Origin: CAVVPY01 sp963750295
GTDB lineage: Bacteria; Actinomycetota; Actinomycetes; Mycobacteriales; Jatrophihabitantaceae
Length of the DNA: 64,000 nt
Assembly (NCBI GenBank): GCA_963750295.1
Contig: CAVVPY010000001.1
Span: 558,001 to 622,000 of the forward strand
Direction: 5' to 3'
In this document: positions 31,052-39,256 of the stretch, in pieces
Position numbering within the stretch: position 1 is the stretch's first letter
Layout of the letters: each line of letters starts with the position of its first letter
Program-made: the position numbers and the translations under genes
The notes under the pieces: generated by a model
What the model saw: only the letters and a program-made list of their open reading frames with translations
The model's database searches: none
What the model was told of the DNA's origin: nothing

Positions 31052-32248
31052 ATGACTGGGTATCCGCTGCTGCTCGACGTGACCGGACGACGGGTCCTCG
31101 TCGTCGGTGGCGGGACGGTCGGCGCACGTCGTGCCGCGCGGCTGGCCGAGGCGGGCGCGGACGTTGTCGTCGTCGCGCCCGAGGCAGGTCCGATGCCGGA
31201 CGGGGTCGAGGTGCAGCGCCGCCCGTTCGAGTCGCAGGACGTCGTCGACGCCTGGCTCGTGGTGGCGTGCACGTCCGACCCGGCGGTCAACGAGGCGGTC
31301 GCTGCTGCGGCTGAGGGGCGGCGCATCTTCTGCATTCGGGCCGATGCGGCGGCCGGCGGGACGGCGCGAGTCCCCGCGGTCCTGCGCCGCGACGGCATCA
31401 CGGTCGCGGTGAACGGCGGGGACGACCCGGCGCGCGCCGTCGCCCTGCGCGACGCGATCTCACTGGCGTTGGACGAGGGGTTGCTGCCCGCGCGGCCGTC
31501 CCGCCCGGCAGCGCGTGGCACGGTCACGCTCGTCGGCGGCGGCCCGGGCGATCCGGACCTGATCACCGTGCGGGGTCGCCGCCTCGTCGCCGCCGCCGAC
31601 GTGGTCGTCGTCGACCGACTCGCGCCGCGCGAACTGCTCGACGAACTGCCCGCGCACGTCGAAGTGGTCGACTGCGGCAAGTCCGCCCACCGGCACAACC
31701 TGTCCCAGGCCGAGATCAACGAGGTCCTGGTCGCGCGGGCGCGGGCGGGCAAGCGGGTCGTGCGGCTCAAGGGCGGCGATCCGTTCATCTTCGGCCGCGG
31801 CGGCGAGGAATGGCTGGCCTGCGTCGACGCGGGCATTCCGGTGACGGTCGTCCCCGGGGTCACGTCCGCGCTGGCCGCCCCGGCGATCGCGGGCATCCCA
31901 CTGACCCACCGCGGCGTGTCGTCGGACTTCACCGTCATCTCGGGCCATCTCGATCCCGGGCGCTCACCCGAGAGCGGGATCGACTGGCCGGGTCTGGCGG
32001 CGAGTAGCGGCACGCTGGTGCTGTTGATGGCGATGGATCGGCTGGGCCTGATCGTCGAGGAACTGATCCGCCACGGCCGGGCGCCGGCAACACCGGCTGC
32101 CGTCGTGTACCGCGCGAGCCTCGCGGCACAGCAGGTGATCCGCGCCCCGCTGGTCGACCTGGCGGGGGAGGCCGAGCGTGCAGGAGTCGGCGCGCCGGCG
32201 GTCGTGGTCATCGGCGCGGTCGTGGACGTCCTCCGGTCAGGGCAGTGA
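31052..32248 (+). CDS. cysG: Siroheme synthase: precorrin-2 dehydrogenase/uroporphyrinogen-III methyltransferase
   Basis: A protein of about 398 residues. The N-terminal domain (about 1-155) has a NAD-binding VLVVGGGTVGARRAARL for precorrin-2 oxidation. The C-terminal SAM methyltransferase (about 158-398) has VGGGPGDPDLITVRG, VVVVDRLAP, RLKGGDPFIFGRGGEE and PGVTSALAAPAIAGIPLTHRG in order. It supplies the siroheme needed by the divergent sulfite reductase. The ATG at 31052 follows a GGGGCG stretch and gives the N-terminus expected from homologues; an ATG at 31034 would add six residues. Ferrochelation may reside in the N-terminal domain or elsewhere. Confidence 0.93.
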   Translation: MTGYPLLLDVTGRRVLVVGGGTVGARRAARLAEAGADVVVVAPEAGPMPDGVEVQRRPFESQDVVDAWLVVACTSDPAVNEAVAAAAEGRRIFCIRADAAAGGTARVPAVLRRDGITVAVNGGDDPARAVALRDAISLALDEGLLPARPSRPAARGTVTLVGGGPGDPDLITVRGRRLVAAADVVVVDRLAPRELLDELPAHVEVVDCGKSAHRHNLSQAEINEVLVARARAGKRVVRLKGGDPFIFGRGGEEWLACVDAGIPVTVVPGVTSALAAPAIAGIPLTHRGVSSDFTVISGHLDPGRSPESGIDWPGLAASSGTLVLLMAMDRLGLIVEELIRHGRAPATPAAVVYRASLAAQQVIRAPLVDLAGEAERAGVGAPAVVVIGAVVDVLRSGQ

Positions 32249-32359
32249 CCGGCACGCCCGGACGGGTCGGCCGCGGCGCAGATTGTCGTACCGCGCGGGC
32301 AGCATGCGGAGCGGGTCGACACGCGGTCACGGCCGCTGTCGATAACCGAACATGTGCGC

Positions 32360-32365
32360 TATACT
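32360..32365 (+). promoter_or_regulatory. -10 element of the HEPN-methyltransferase-dinB unit
   Basis: TATACT, an unusually AT-rich hexamer for this DNA, lies 26 nt before the proposed ATG. The spacer upstream holds a half-preserved SOS-box-like element (CGAAC ATGT GCGCT, 32347-32360). Confidence 0.5.
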
Positions 32366-32391
32366 GAGGGCGTTCGAAAGAGGTGATGACG

Positions 32392-32817
32392 ATGCCGAAC
32401 CCGGCTTCGGGCAGCGCGCTGACCACGACGAGGTCGGGGACTGCGCCGAGCCTGCTCGGTCAGGCTCGCGAGGTTCTCGGCGACGCCGAGCGGTGCGAGG
32501 ACGTCGGCGAGCGCTTCCGGCTGGCGCACCTGGCGGCGCTGCGGGCGGCCGCTGCCGTCATCGCCTTCCGGGGACGCCCGGCACGAGCCCAGCGCCGGTT
32601 GATCAGCGTCTGGGTGCTCATCGAGTCCGTCGCCCCCGAACTGCGCGACTGGGCCGCCTACTTCGCGGCCGGCGCGCCCGTTCGGGCGGCGATCGAGGCG
32701 GGTGCACTGCGCGCCGTGTCCAGTCGCGAGGCCGACGACCAGATTCGCGCGGCCAGCGAGTTCCTGGCCGTCGTCGAGCACTCACTCGGGATGTTGTCCG
32801 TGCCGCTTGCCAGCTGA
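32392..32817 (+). CDS. SAV_6107-family HEPN domain protein
   Basis: A protein of about 141 residues, mostly helical, of the SAV_6107 HEPN type, with SLLGQAREVL, RFRLAHLAALRAAAAVIAFR (near residue 40) and VLIESVAPELRDWAAYFAAGA. HEPN domains often bind nucleotides or act as RNases, but the R-x4-6-H ribonuclease motif is not obvious here. Such genes regularly precede a methyltransferase and DNA polymerase IV in actinobacteria, as they do here. The ATG at 32392 is preceded at 8 nt by AAAGAGG; starts 6 and 9 nt upstream would be too close to that site. Confidence 0.75.
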   Translation: MPNPASGSALTTTRSGTAPSLLGQAREVLGDAERCEDVGERFRLAHLAALRAAAAVIAFRGRPARAQRRLISVWVLIESVAPELRDWAAYFAAGAPVRAAIEAGALRAVSSREADDQIRAASEFLAVVEHSLGMLSVPLAS

Positions 32818-32900
32818 GGTGACCACCCGGCCGGACGACGCCACCCGAGGGCGCTGCCAGGACGGCACGCTTGTCCGACCCGGCGGATAGGGTTGCCCGC

Positions 32901-33680
32901 GTGCAGACCGCGGCGCACGACCCCCACGGCGCGGCCGGCCCCGCGGCCGATCCCACCTCCCGCGGCGACGCCGGGCAGGCCGGTCGGCACGGCTTGGTGG
33001 GGCAGGTGCTTGCCGCCCAACTAGCTGCCTTGGACGCCGACGCGCTGGCGCGTGGCACGGTCACCGTCCTCGACTGTGGCGGTGGCAGCGGTAGTTTCGC
33101 CGTCCCGCTCGCCTCGGCCGGGGCGCACGTCACCGTCGTCGACATCAGCGTCGACGCCCTGGCCACGCTGCGCCGCCGCGCCGACGAATCCGGGGTCGCC
33201 GACAGCGTGACCGGTGTGGCTGGCGACGTCGACGCGCTCGGTGAGGCAGTTGCGGCCGAGACGTTCGACCTGGTGCTCGCGCACGGCATCCTCGAGGCCC
33301 TTGACGACCCCGAGTCGGCCTTCACCGGTATCGCCCGTGCGGTGAGGCCCGGCGGTCTGCTGAGCGTCCTCGTCACCAACCCGGTGGCTGCGGTCATCGC
33401 ACGCGCCCTCGCCGGCGATCTGGCCGGCGCTCGGCGCGAGCTGGCCGCGATCGACGGGGGCAGGCTCACCCCGCAGCGGGTCCAGGCGCTGTGCGCGGTG
33501 CACCACCTCACCGTCGAGCAGACACATGGCCTCGGCGTCTTCGCCGACATCGTGCCCGGGGCGGCACTTGACGCCACCGGCGCGCGCGGTGAGCTGGCGG
33601 CACTGGAAACCGAGTGCGCGCAGCGCAGCCCGTTCGCCGACATCGCCGGGCGCGTGCACGTCCTGGCCCGGCGCGGGTAG
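32901..33680 (+). CDS. Class I SAM-dependent methyltransferase
   Basis: A protein of about 259 residues with a Rossmann methyltransferase core: motif I VLDCGGGSGSFAVPLA (near residue 56), HVTVVDISVDAL, GDVDALG and LVLAHGILEALDDPE, then RPGGLLSVLV. The pattern resembles CmoA/SmtA-like or tRNA-wobble-modifying enzymes, but the substrate is unknown. The GTG is 7 nt after TAGGGT, so it is probably a leaderless internal start. It ends 6 bp before dinB, in the usual actinobacterial order HEPN-methyltransferase-polymerase. Confidence 0.82.
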   Translation: MQTAAHDPHGAAGPAADPTSRGDAGQAGRHGLVGQVLAAQLAALDADALARGTVTVLDCGGGSGSFAVPLASAGAHVTVVDISVDALATLRRRADESGVADSVTGVAGDVDALGEAVAAETFDLVLAHGILEALDDPESAFTGIARAVRPGGLLSVLVTNPVAAVIARALAGDLAGARRELAAIDGGRLTPQRVQALCAVHHLTVEQTHGLGVFADIVPGAALDATGARGELAALETECAQRSPFADIAGRVHVLARRG

Positions 33681-33686
33681 CCCGAC

Positions 33687-35000
33687 GTGGGCCGCAGTGC
33701 CGACCTGCCGCGCCAGAGCGGACAGTCCGACGGCGACGACACCGGCTGCCCGATGCTGCACGTCGACATGGATGCCTTCTACGCCAGCGTCGAGATCAAG
33801 CGCCGGCCCGAGCTGCGTGGGCTGCCCGTCGTCGTGGGCGGCGGCACGCGGGGGGTCGTCGCGGCTGCGTCCTACGAAGCACGTCGATACGGCATCCGCA
33901 GTGCGATGCCGATGTCGCGCGCACTGCGACTGTGCCCACGCGTCGTCGTGCTGCCACCTGACCGCGAGGCCTACTCCGAGGCGTCGCGGGCTGTGATGGC
34001 GATCCTGCGCGACGTCACGACGCTCGTTCAGCCGCTCTCGCTGGACGAGGCCTTCCTCGACGTCTCGGGCGCGATGCGCGCGCAGGGCAGGCCGGGGCTG
34101 ATTGCGCAGCACATCCGCCGCCGGGTCTCGGCCGAACTGGGACTGACCTGTTCGGTAGGTGTCGCGCCGACGAAGTTCGTCGCCAAGTTGGCCTCCGCGC
34201 GGTGCAAACCGGACGGTCTGCTGGTCGTGCCGGCTGCGCACGTCCTCGAGTTCCTGCACCCGCTGCCGGTGAGCGCACTGTGGGGTGTCGGTGCGCGAAC
34301 TGAGGAACCGTTGCACCGGCTGGGGATCCGCACGGTCGCCGACCTGGCCGCGACCCCGCTGGACACCTTGCAGCGTGCCCTCGGTACGGCGATGTCCGAG
34401 CATCTGCACCGGTTGGCCCACGGCGTCGACCCGCGTCCCGTCGAGCCGGACGAGGTCGAGAAGTCGATCAGCGCCGACCACACGGTCGACATCGATCTCA
34501 CCGACGAGGCCGACGTCCGGCGCGAACTGCTACGCCTGGCCGAAGAGGTCGGCCGGCGCGTCCGTGCTCGACGGTTCGTGGCGCGCACCATCGGAATCAA
34601 GATCCGCTTCGCCGACTTCAAGACGGTGACCCGAGTACGCACGTTGCCGACCGCGACCGGCTCGACCGACACCGTCTTCACCACGGCGGTCGAGCTGTAC
34701 CGCAGCCTGCGGCTGGACCGACCGCGCATCCGGCTGGTCGGGGTGAAGTGCGAGAACCTCGAGGACGTCGACAGCACCGCCGAACAGCTCAGCTTCGACG
34801 ACCTGGCCGGCGATCCGCGGGCGGCCCCTCGCGGCGACGCCGCCGCCCGTCCTGCCGCCGACGCGTCCCGGCTGGATGCGGTGGTCGATTCCGCCCGGCG
34901 GCGGTTCGGCTCCGGCGCGGTTGGATATGCCACCTTGCTGGGCAATCCCGACCGCGTCCGGATGTCGGAGCGACCGGTTGATGATCGCGATGACCCGTAG
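33687..35000 (+). CDS. dinB: DNA polymerase IV (Y family)
   Basis: A 437-residue translesion polymerase. The catalytic carboxylates are in LHVDMDAFYASVE (near residue 24) and LSLDEAFLDVSG (near 115), followed by SVGVAPTKFVAKLAS and the helix-hairpin-helix and little-finger domains. The C-terminal AEQLSFDDL is a plausible sliding-clamp binding motif. An N-terminal extension of about 20 residues precedes the core. A Gly/Ala/Asp-rich tail follows the clamp motif. It is the last gene of the HEPN-methyltransferase-dinB unit and is followed by a short hairpin. Confidence 0.94.
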   Translation: MGRSADLPRQSGQSDGDDTGCPMLHVDMDAFYASVEIKRRPELRGLPVVVGGGTRGVVAAASYEARRYGIRSAMPMSRALRLCPRVVVLPPDREAYSEASRAVMAILRDVTTLVQPLSLDEAFLDVSGAMRAQGRPGLIAQHIRRRVSAELGLTCSVGVAPTKFVAKLASARCKPDGLLVVPAAHVLEFLHPLPVSALWGVGARTEEPLHRLGIRTVADLAATPLDTLQRALGTAMSEHLHRLAHGVDPRPVEPDEVEKSISADHTVDIDLTDEADVRRELLRLAEEVGRRVRARRFVARTIGIKIRFADFKTVTRVRTLPTATGSTDTVFTTAVELYRSLRLDRPRIRLVGVKCENLEDVDSTAEQLSFDDLAGDPRAAPRGDAAARPAADASRLDAVVDSARRRFGSGAVGYATLLGNPDRVRMSERPVDDRDDP

Positions 35001-35007
35001 CGGCACG

Positions 35008-35023
35008 CCGCTCAGCCGAGCGG
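35008..35023 (+). terminator. Short hairpin after dinB
   Basis: CCGCTC and GAGCGG (6-bp perfect stem, 4-nt loop) begin 8 nt after the dinB stop. No U-tract follows. Confidence 0.35.
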
Positions 35024-35072
35024 TCTAGCGTTAATGTGCGGCGATGGCTTCGCACCGTAATCAATCATCGCT

Positions 35073-35100
35073 TTCGATACGGCGAATCGCCTCGTATGCT
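35073..35100 (+). promoter_or_regulatory. Candidate promoter of the DUF3040 gene
   Basis: TTCGAT (35073-35078) and TATGCT (35095-35100) are separated by 16 bp, about 40 nt before the start codon. The -35 match is weak and the -10 is good. Confidence 0.35.
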
Positions 35101-35140
35101 CGGTAGGGAACAACCCGCGGCGACACGAAGGAGGGCCCAC

Positions 35141-35512
35141 ATGCCGCTCTCCGAACACGAGCAAAGACTGCTGGACGAGATCGAGCAGGCGCTGTACGCC
35201 GAGGACCCGAAATTTGCCTCGGCCGTCCGTTCGGCGCGAGCCCACAGCCGAGTGCGCCGCTCGCTTGTGCTCTGTGTGCTCGGTGTGCTCGCGGGATTGG
35301 GCCTGGTGCTCGTCGGCCTGCTGGCCAACATCATCGTCCTGAGCGTGGTTGGTTTCGTCCTACTCGTCGGCGCTGCCGCGCTCGCTGTGCAGTCCGTACG
35401 CACGCGCCCGGCCGCCGCACCGCCGGCCAGCCCGGGTGCCCGCCCGGCACGCGCGAGCGGCATCCGCTCGCGCATGGAGGACCGCCTCCGTCGCCGCTTC
35501 GACGAGAACTGA
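35141..35512 (+). CDS. DUF3040 membrane protein
   Basis: A 123-residue protein starting PLSEHEQRLLDEIEQALYAEDPKFA, here in two recognisable parts: LSEHEQRLLDEIE and LYAEDPKFA, the hallmark of actinobacterial DUF3040. Two hydrophobic segments follow (about 48-68 and 70-90), then a Pro/Ala-rich basic tail. Function unknown; members are commonly found near the dcw cluster and DNA polymerase IV, as here. The ATG has an AAGGAGG ribosome binding site. It converges on tgpA. Confidence 0.85.
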   Translation: MPLSEHEQRLLDEIEQALYAEDPKFASAVRSARAHSRVRRSLVLCVLGVLAGLGLVLVGLLANIIVLSVVGFVLLVGAAALAVQSVRTRPAAAPPASPGARPARASGIRSRMEDRLRRRFDEN

Positions 35513-35544
35513 GCTCGCTCGAGCCAGACCGATATCCGGCCTTC

Positions 35545-35591
35545 GGGCGCAGTCCGGTCCACCGATCCGGGCGCAGTCCGGTCCACCGATC
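35545..35591. repeat. Tandem duplication of about 24 bp at the tgpA 3' end
   Basis: A 23-bp unit starting GGGCGCAGTCCGG occurs at 35545-35567 and again, identical, at 35569-35591, between the convergent DUF3040 and tgpA genes and 4 bp from the tgpA stop. Confidence 0.8.
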
Positions 35592-35594
35592 GGA

Positions 35595-37946
35595 TCAGTG
35601 CCGCCGGCGCCGCAGGCCGCGCCAGCCCAGCGAGCGGGGCCACAGCGCAGTCCTGAGCCGCTGACCGAAGCTGTGACCGGCACTGAGCCCGTCGCGCACC
35701 GCCGCCAACTCGCCGGCCAGTCGGCGGCCGTCCGCGGCCGGCATACCGGGTGCGTACCTCGTGCGTTCCACGGCGGCTGCCATCGCGCGTAAGGAACCGG
35801 ACGCCGACCCGGCCGGCTCGGCCAGCCAGGCCGCTACTTGGCGCGGGGTCCGCGAACGGGACCAGACGAAACCCAGATCGAGCGCCGTGTCGGACAACTC
35901 GGCCCACAGCGCATCCGTGTCGCCGGCGTGCCGTACCCGCCGCAGCCGCCCGCGGCGACGGCGCTGCCGGACCGCCCACGGGGCCAGCAGCACGACCAGG
36001 ACGGACGCCACGATGCCGGTCCCGGTCAGAGCGGCGACCACGCTCGGCCCGCCGCCGTTCGCTGCGCCGGCGCGCGGACCCGGCGCAGCACTGCTGGACC
36101 CGTTGCGAGAGCCGGTGCCGGTCGACGGTCGGATCGTGGGCACATCGTTCGACGCGCCGGCCTGCCTGGGGTGCGGCGCCCACGGCAGGTCGTTCGTCGA
36201 ACCGCCGGAAATGCCGGCCAGCGGCGTGGGATCGAACGGAACCCACCCGATCCCGTCGAAATAGGCCTCGACCCAGGAGTGCGCGTCGTTCGTGGTGACG
36301 GTGAAATTGCCGTCCCGGTCCGGTACCGGGTGGGCGTAACCGAGCACGACGCGGGAGGGGACGCCCGCCAGGCGCAGCATCACGCCCAGTGCCGCGGCGT
36401 ACTGCTGGCAGTAGCCGACCCGGTTCTTCAGGAAGTCCACGAGATCATCGCCGGAGTCGCCGGGCGCCGTGCTGAGGCTGTAGGTGAACCGGTTGGCCGG
36501 CGCGGCGAAGAAGTCGCTGAGGGCGCGCGCGCGGTCGTAGGGCGTGATGGCACCGGCGGTGAGCTGCTCGACCTGTCGCTGCACGGACTCGGCGATGGGG
36601 GGCAGTTGGAGCCAGGGATCCATCGCCGGGTCGTGGCCGATGGCGGCTTGCAGGTCGGCGGTGGTCGGCGTGGGTTGCCGCACGATCAGGTCGTAGGCGT
36701 CGCCCTTACTCACCGTCTCGCCGATGATCAACTGGTCCTGCTTGCTCCACTGGCTGCTCGCGGCCAGGCCGCCCACCTGGGTCGGGATCGCGAAGATGGG
36801 CGGATTGGACCCGAGCGACTTGATCGACACCCGGGTCCGGAACTCGACCGTGTTCGGCGGGAAGCCGACGCCGGGCGAACTCGCGAACTGCGTGCGCACG
36901 AGATCTTCGAGCTCACCGTTGGTTCCCGGTTTCCAGCCCGAGCCGGTGAATTGCGACAACACGTTCTCGCGCAGGTAGAACGGCTGTACCGCTGCGCGCA
37001 GACCCACGAGGTCGCCGCTGAGTGACTGGACGTTGACGTCGAACAGGTCGATCGGGTCCTTGCGGTTGAGTTGGCCCTTGAGCGCGACGAACGGATCGAT
37101 GCCGCCGGTGCCCGACCGGCCGAAACCGGCGCCGAGCCCGCTACCCGAACCGTCGTGGAACCAGTTCGCGATCAGGTTGCGTGAGTCGGCAGGGATGAAG
37201 GCCGGCAGCAGCACGGCCAACGCAATCGCCGCCGCGGCGATCCGTTGCGCAGACACCGACCCGCCGGCGACCGGACGGCGTCGGGCAGAGCCCGAGCGCG
37301 GGACGAAATGGCCCCACCGATGCAGGTCGTCGCTCGAGTCCAGGGCCAGCAGGATGAGGAACGCCGCGGCGGCGATCGCGAACAGCCACCACCCCACCGG
37401 ACTGCGCGGTACGGCACCCGAGACGGTGAACACCACCAGCAGAGGGATGCCGGCCAACGCCCCGCGGCGGCCGACCACCGCCACCAGGTCGACCAGCGCC
37501 GCCACCAGACCGAGCAGGGCGCACAGGGCGAGCCGGATGCCGACCGTGGAATGGATCGGTGCCGTCTCGACCGTCGTCGTGTGGTGCAGGTCGGTGATCA
37601 GCGCGCCGATGTCGTGCCAGCTCGCCTGCAGCGGCACTACGTGCCCGTACGCGTGCTCCCCGACGAAGCGCAAGGTCAGCCACGGAACCATCAGCACCAG
37701 GCCGATCCAGATCTGACCGGCCGACGGCGGACGGCGCAGCCGCAGCAGCGCGGCCGGCGCGATCACGATGATCATCGTCAGCCACACGTCGATCAGCCAG
37801 CCGCGATCGGTCAGCAGCTCACACAGCGGAGCGATACCCAGCCCGCTCGCGAGCAGTGCCAGCAGGGTGCGCCGCACGTCCTCCCGGTCGCGCCGCGCCG
37901 TCACCTTCGCGGCGGGCGCTGCCGGCCGAGTCTGGGTGGCCGTCAT
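35595..37946 (-). CDS. tgpA: TgpA-type transglutaminase-like membrane protein
   Basis: A 783-residue protein. About six to seven membrane segments occupy the first 240 residues (DUF3488 region), then an extracytoplasmic transglutaminase-like domain, another membrane helix (near 660-680) and a C-terminal cytoplasmic DUF4129-like part. The papain-like triad is readable: Cys513 (RVGYCQQYAAALG), His556 (NDAHSWVEAYF) and Asp572 (VPFDPTP). Substrates are unknown in actinobacteria; the location beside DUF58 and MoxR genes and the mur cluster suggests a role at the envelope. It overlaps the DUF58 gene by 4 nt. Confidence 0.88.
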   Translation of the reverse strand: MTATQTRPAAPAAKVTARRDREDVRRTLLALLASGLGIAPLCELLTDRGWLIDVWLTMIIVIAPAALLRLRRPPSAGQIWIGLVLMVPWLTLRFVGEHAYGHVVPLQASWHDIGALITDLHHTTTVETAPIHSTVGIRLALCALLGLVAALVDLVAVVGRRGALAGIPLLVVFTVSGAVPRSPVGWWLFAIAAAAFLILLALDSSDDLHRWGHFVPRSGSARRRPVAGGSVSAQRIAAAAIALAVLLPAFIPADSRNLIANWFHDGSGSGLGAGFGRSGTGGIDPFVALKGQLNRKDPIDLFDVNVQSLSGDLVGLRAAVQPFYLRENVLSQFTGSGWKPGTNGELEDLVRTQFASSPGVGFPPNTVEFRTRVSIKSLGSNPPIFAIPTQVGGLAASSQWSKQDQLIIGETVSKGDAYDLIVRQPTPTTADLQAAIGHDPAMDPWLQLPPIAESVQRQVEQLTAGAITPYDRARALSDFFAAPANRFTYSLSTAPGDSGDDLVDFLKNRVGYCQQYAAALGVMLRLAGVPSRVVLGYAHPVPDRDGNFTVTTNDAHSWVEAYFDGIGWVPFDPTPLAGISGGSTNDLPWAPHPRQAGASNDVPTIRPSTGTGSRNGSSSAAPGPRAGAANGGGPSVVAALTGTGIVASVLVVLLAPWAVRQRRRRGRLRRVRHAGDTDALWAELSDTALDLGFVWSRSRTPRQVAAWLAEPAGSASGSLRAMAAAVERTRYAPGMPAADGRRLAGELAAVRDGLSAGHSFGQRLRTALWPRSLGWRGLRRRRH

Positions 37947-39250
37947 CGTCGTCCTGCCACGGCACCTGCGGCCCGGTAGCTGAGCAGGGCGCGCCAGGCG
38001 GAGCCCACGCTGTCACCGCACCGGGCGATCGTGACCTGCCACCCTGCCGCGCGCAGAATCCGGGCCGTGGTGAAGCAGGGCGCGGTCTCGGGCGTCGGCG
38101 GGGCTTCGCGGCCGTAGGCCCACGTCGCGGTGTCGAGCACGATGGCCAGCGCGGTCGTCGCCGAGCCGCGGGGATGCACGTCGGCCAGCATGCGCAGACT
38201 GGCGGGATCGAGATCGCCGAGCACCGCGATGACCGTCGACTCGCGCGCGAGCGAGGTGACGACCGAGCTGAACGGCATCAGCGTGGGCCGGCTGGACCCG
38301 CGCACCGAGGCGAGGTAGTCCGACAGCTGGGTGGTGTCGCCGAGGTGCAGGCGGCCGGGCGCGGTCAGATCAGCGGTCAGGCCCACGTTGCGCCCGGACA
38401 TGATCGTGTAGGAGCCGATGCTCGCTGCCGCGCTGATGGCCCACTCGAGGCTGCTGCGCATCCGCTCGTCCGGCTCGTCCTCCCGTGAGCTCGAGCTCGC
38501 GTCGACATGCGCGCCCACGCGCAGATCGAGCAGCATGGTGACCTCGCCCTGCCACGGACGTTCCTCCTGGCGCACCATGAGCGACCCGGTGCGTGCTGAC
38601 GAGCGCCAGTGGATCTTGCGTAGGTCGTCGCCGGTGCGGAACTCGCGCGTCGAGGCGTCGTCCGCGCCGCGCACGCCGATCGAGTGGCTGCCCGCGTCGT
38701 CGCCGACATCCATCGAGCGCGGTGGCTCCAGGTGGCGCAGCGGCTCGACGACCGGCGTGATCACGACCTCGCTGGTGGCGGTGAACGAACGACGGAGGTC
38801 GACCAGATGGAACGGGTCGGTCAGCCGGATATGCAGCGGGCCGGTGCGGTAGCGGCCCCGCGGCAGGTTCGGCATGCGGTAGGACACCGTCCGGGTCTCA
38901 CGGCTGCGCAGGCTGTCGAGGGCGAAGCGGGCGTGCCCGGACAGCTGCGCCGGCAGGTCGTCCTCCAGCATGAGGGCGCCCATCGGCAGGACCGAGCGGT
39001 TGGTGATCGCGAGGTTCACCACCACGCTGTCGCCGGCGGCGGCGCGCGGCGGCTCAGCCGTGCGGCGATTGGCAAGTTGCACCTGCGAACGCAGCACGAC
39101 CACCGCGGACAGCAGCGGCACGGCAAGGACGAGGACCCCCGCGCGTGCCAGATCGACGATGCCCAGCAGCAGCCCGCAGGCGACCGCGGTCACTCCGGCC
39201 GCGATGAGGCAGCTGGCGCGGGTCGTGAACGCGCTGCGCGAGGCCGCCAC
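37943..39250 (-). CDS. DUF58 domain protein
   Basis: A 435-residue protein with two N-terminal hydrophobic segments (about 12-55). A DUF58 domain follows, with VVITPVVEPL, STREFRTGDDLRKIHWRSSARTGSLMVRQ in two adjoining motifs (REFRTGDDLRKIHW near 208) and a vWA-like C-terminal part. DUF58 proteins work with MoxR ATPases, here encoded directly upstream, and often with TgpA, encoded directly downstream. The likely role is assembly or quality control at the membrane; no substrate is known. Confidence 0.88.
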   Translation of the reverse strand: MAASRSAFTTRASCLIAAGVTAVACGLLLGIVDLARAGVLVLAVPLLSAVVVLRSQVQLANRRTAEPPRAAAGDSVVVNLAITNRSVLPMGALMLEDDLPAQLSGHARFALDSLRSRETRTVSYRMPNLPRGRYRTGPLHIRLTDPFHLVDLRRSFTATSEVVITPVVEPLRHLEPPRSMDVGDDAGSHSIGVRGADDASTREFRTGDDLRKIHWRSSARTGSLMVRQEERPWQGEVTMLLDLRVGAHVDASSSSREDEPDERMRSSLEWAISAAASIGSYTIMSGRNVGLTADLTAPGRLHLGDTTQLSDYLASVRGSSRPTLMPFSSVVTSLARESTVIAVLGDLDPASLRMLADVHPRGSATTALAIVLDTATWAYGREAPPTPETAPCFTTARILRAAGWQVTIARCGDSVGSAWRALLSYRAAGAVAGRR

Positions 39251-39256
39251 CGGCGA

